A DNA stretch of 5,447 bases, from the NCBI GenBank assembly GCA_964445985.1, contig CAYUMU010000159.1, positions 1-5,447 on the forward strand. The letters run 5' to 3'. The DNA comes from CAYUMU01 sp964445985 (GTDB lineage: Bacteria > Planctomycetota > Planctomycetia > Pirellulales > S012-138). Both the position numbers and the translations under genes were made by a program. Positions 5,238 to 5,447 of this stretch are shown piece after piece (positions within the stretch are counted from its first letter, which is position 1; every line of letters starts with the position of its first letter). Under the pieces are notes generated by a model. It had not been told where the DNA came from. It saw nothing but the letters and a program-made list of their open reading frames with translations, and did no database searches.

Positions 5238-5447
5238 GAAGTGGGGAGTTGGTGGGCGGATCGGGTGGTTTTGGGTGGGGCTTGGCCGGTTTGGATTGCA
5301 AATTGCCTCATCCTACCGTTTTCCAGGTGCGGTGCAGTTTTCCTGGCTTTTCGCGGCTGGCCCCCCGGTGTTGTGAATGCCTGATTCTTTGCAACCCGAC
5401 GCGTTACAGCATTATGCAAGTGCTAGCATATCGTCCGATTCGTAAGG
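5238..5447. other. Non-coding end of window
   Basis: There are 210 bases with no supported gene after the lipoprotein stop. The first part (5240-5285) is G/T-rich. A weak hairpin, CCAGG (5323-5327) and CCTGG (5342-5346), followed by CTTTT, could be a poor terminator for the lipoprotein gene. The repeat core at 5391-5404 lies near the end. A following gene may begin just outside the window. Confidence 0.35.
5391..5404 (+). repeat. Second copy of the GCAACCCGACGCGT repeat core
   Basis: These fourteen bases are identical to the reverse complement of 1503-1516, so the two copies are inverted about 3.9 kb apart. After the shared core this copy reads TACAGC where the other reads CAGC, so the match may extend through a two-base insertion. 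The hairpin half of the first element is absent here, so this looks like a partial or degenerate copy. Confidence 0.4.

Noticed and set aside
5390..5419. Possible sigma-70 promoter (TTGCAA ... TATGCA) near the window end
   Set aside because: The -10 element is poor, the site overlaps the repeat core and no downstream gene is visible to support it.
1..5447. A novel multi-gene defence or mobile system
   Set aside because: No nuclease, transposase, integrase, reverse transcriptase, toxin or CRISPR-like array is seen. The genes fit ordinary envelope and salvage functions in a planctomycete.

Overview
The window looks like ordinary chromosome from a member of the Planctomycetota, probably Pirellulales-like. 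This is inferred from the mix of protein families: a DUF1080 (3-keto-disaccharide hydrolase) secreted protein with an extra N-terminal domain, a glycine-zipper lipoprotein carrying a paired GV(T/S) helical motif, a secreted thioredoxin/trypsin fusion, and a GlsB/YeaQ-type membrane protein. Short GC-rich palindromic intergenic repeats fit the same picture. No mobile element, CRISPR array, rRNA or tRNA is visible.

Layout. Bases 1-222 (+) are the end of a gene that resembles the last strands of an outer-membrane porin (OprO/OprP type). A 140-base convergent gap follows. Three genes on the minus strand read leftwards in the order GlsB-like membrane protein (2468-2097), yeast-type cytosine deaminase (1994-1557) and secreted DUF1080 protein (1373-363). 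Gaps of 102 and 183 bases separate them, and a palindromic repeat lies in the second gap. A 433-base divergent spacer (2469-2901) holds a sigma-54-like promoter pointing right and a possible structured leader. Two plus-strand genes then follow: a 517-residue exported thioredoxin-fold plus trypsin-like protease fusion (2902-4455) and a glycine-zipper lipoprotein (4554-5237), separated by a strong hairpin. The last 210 bases carry no gene but hold a 14-base inverted copy of the repeat core seen near base 1503.

Function. Five of the six products are predicted to be exported or membrane-bound (porin, DUF1080 protein, GlsB-like protein, thioredoxin-protease and lipoprotein). The theme is therefore cell envelope, with one cytosolic pyrimidine-salvage enzyme. 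The genes do not form an obvious single pathway. The item most worth following is the thioredoxin-protease fusion, which has an intact CGPC site, an intact His-Asp-Ser triad and a C-terminal region I do not recognise. It may be driven by a sigma-54-type promoter. I see no convincing novel multi-gene system.
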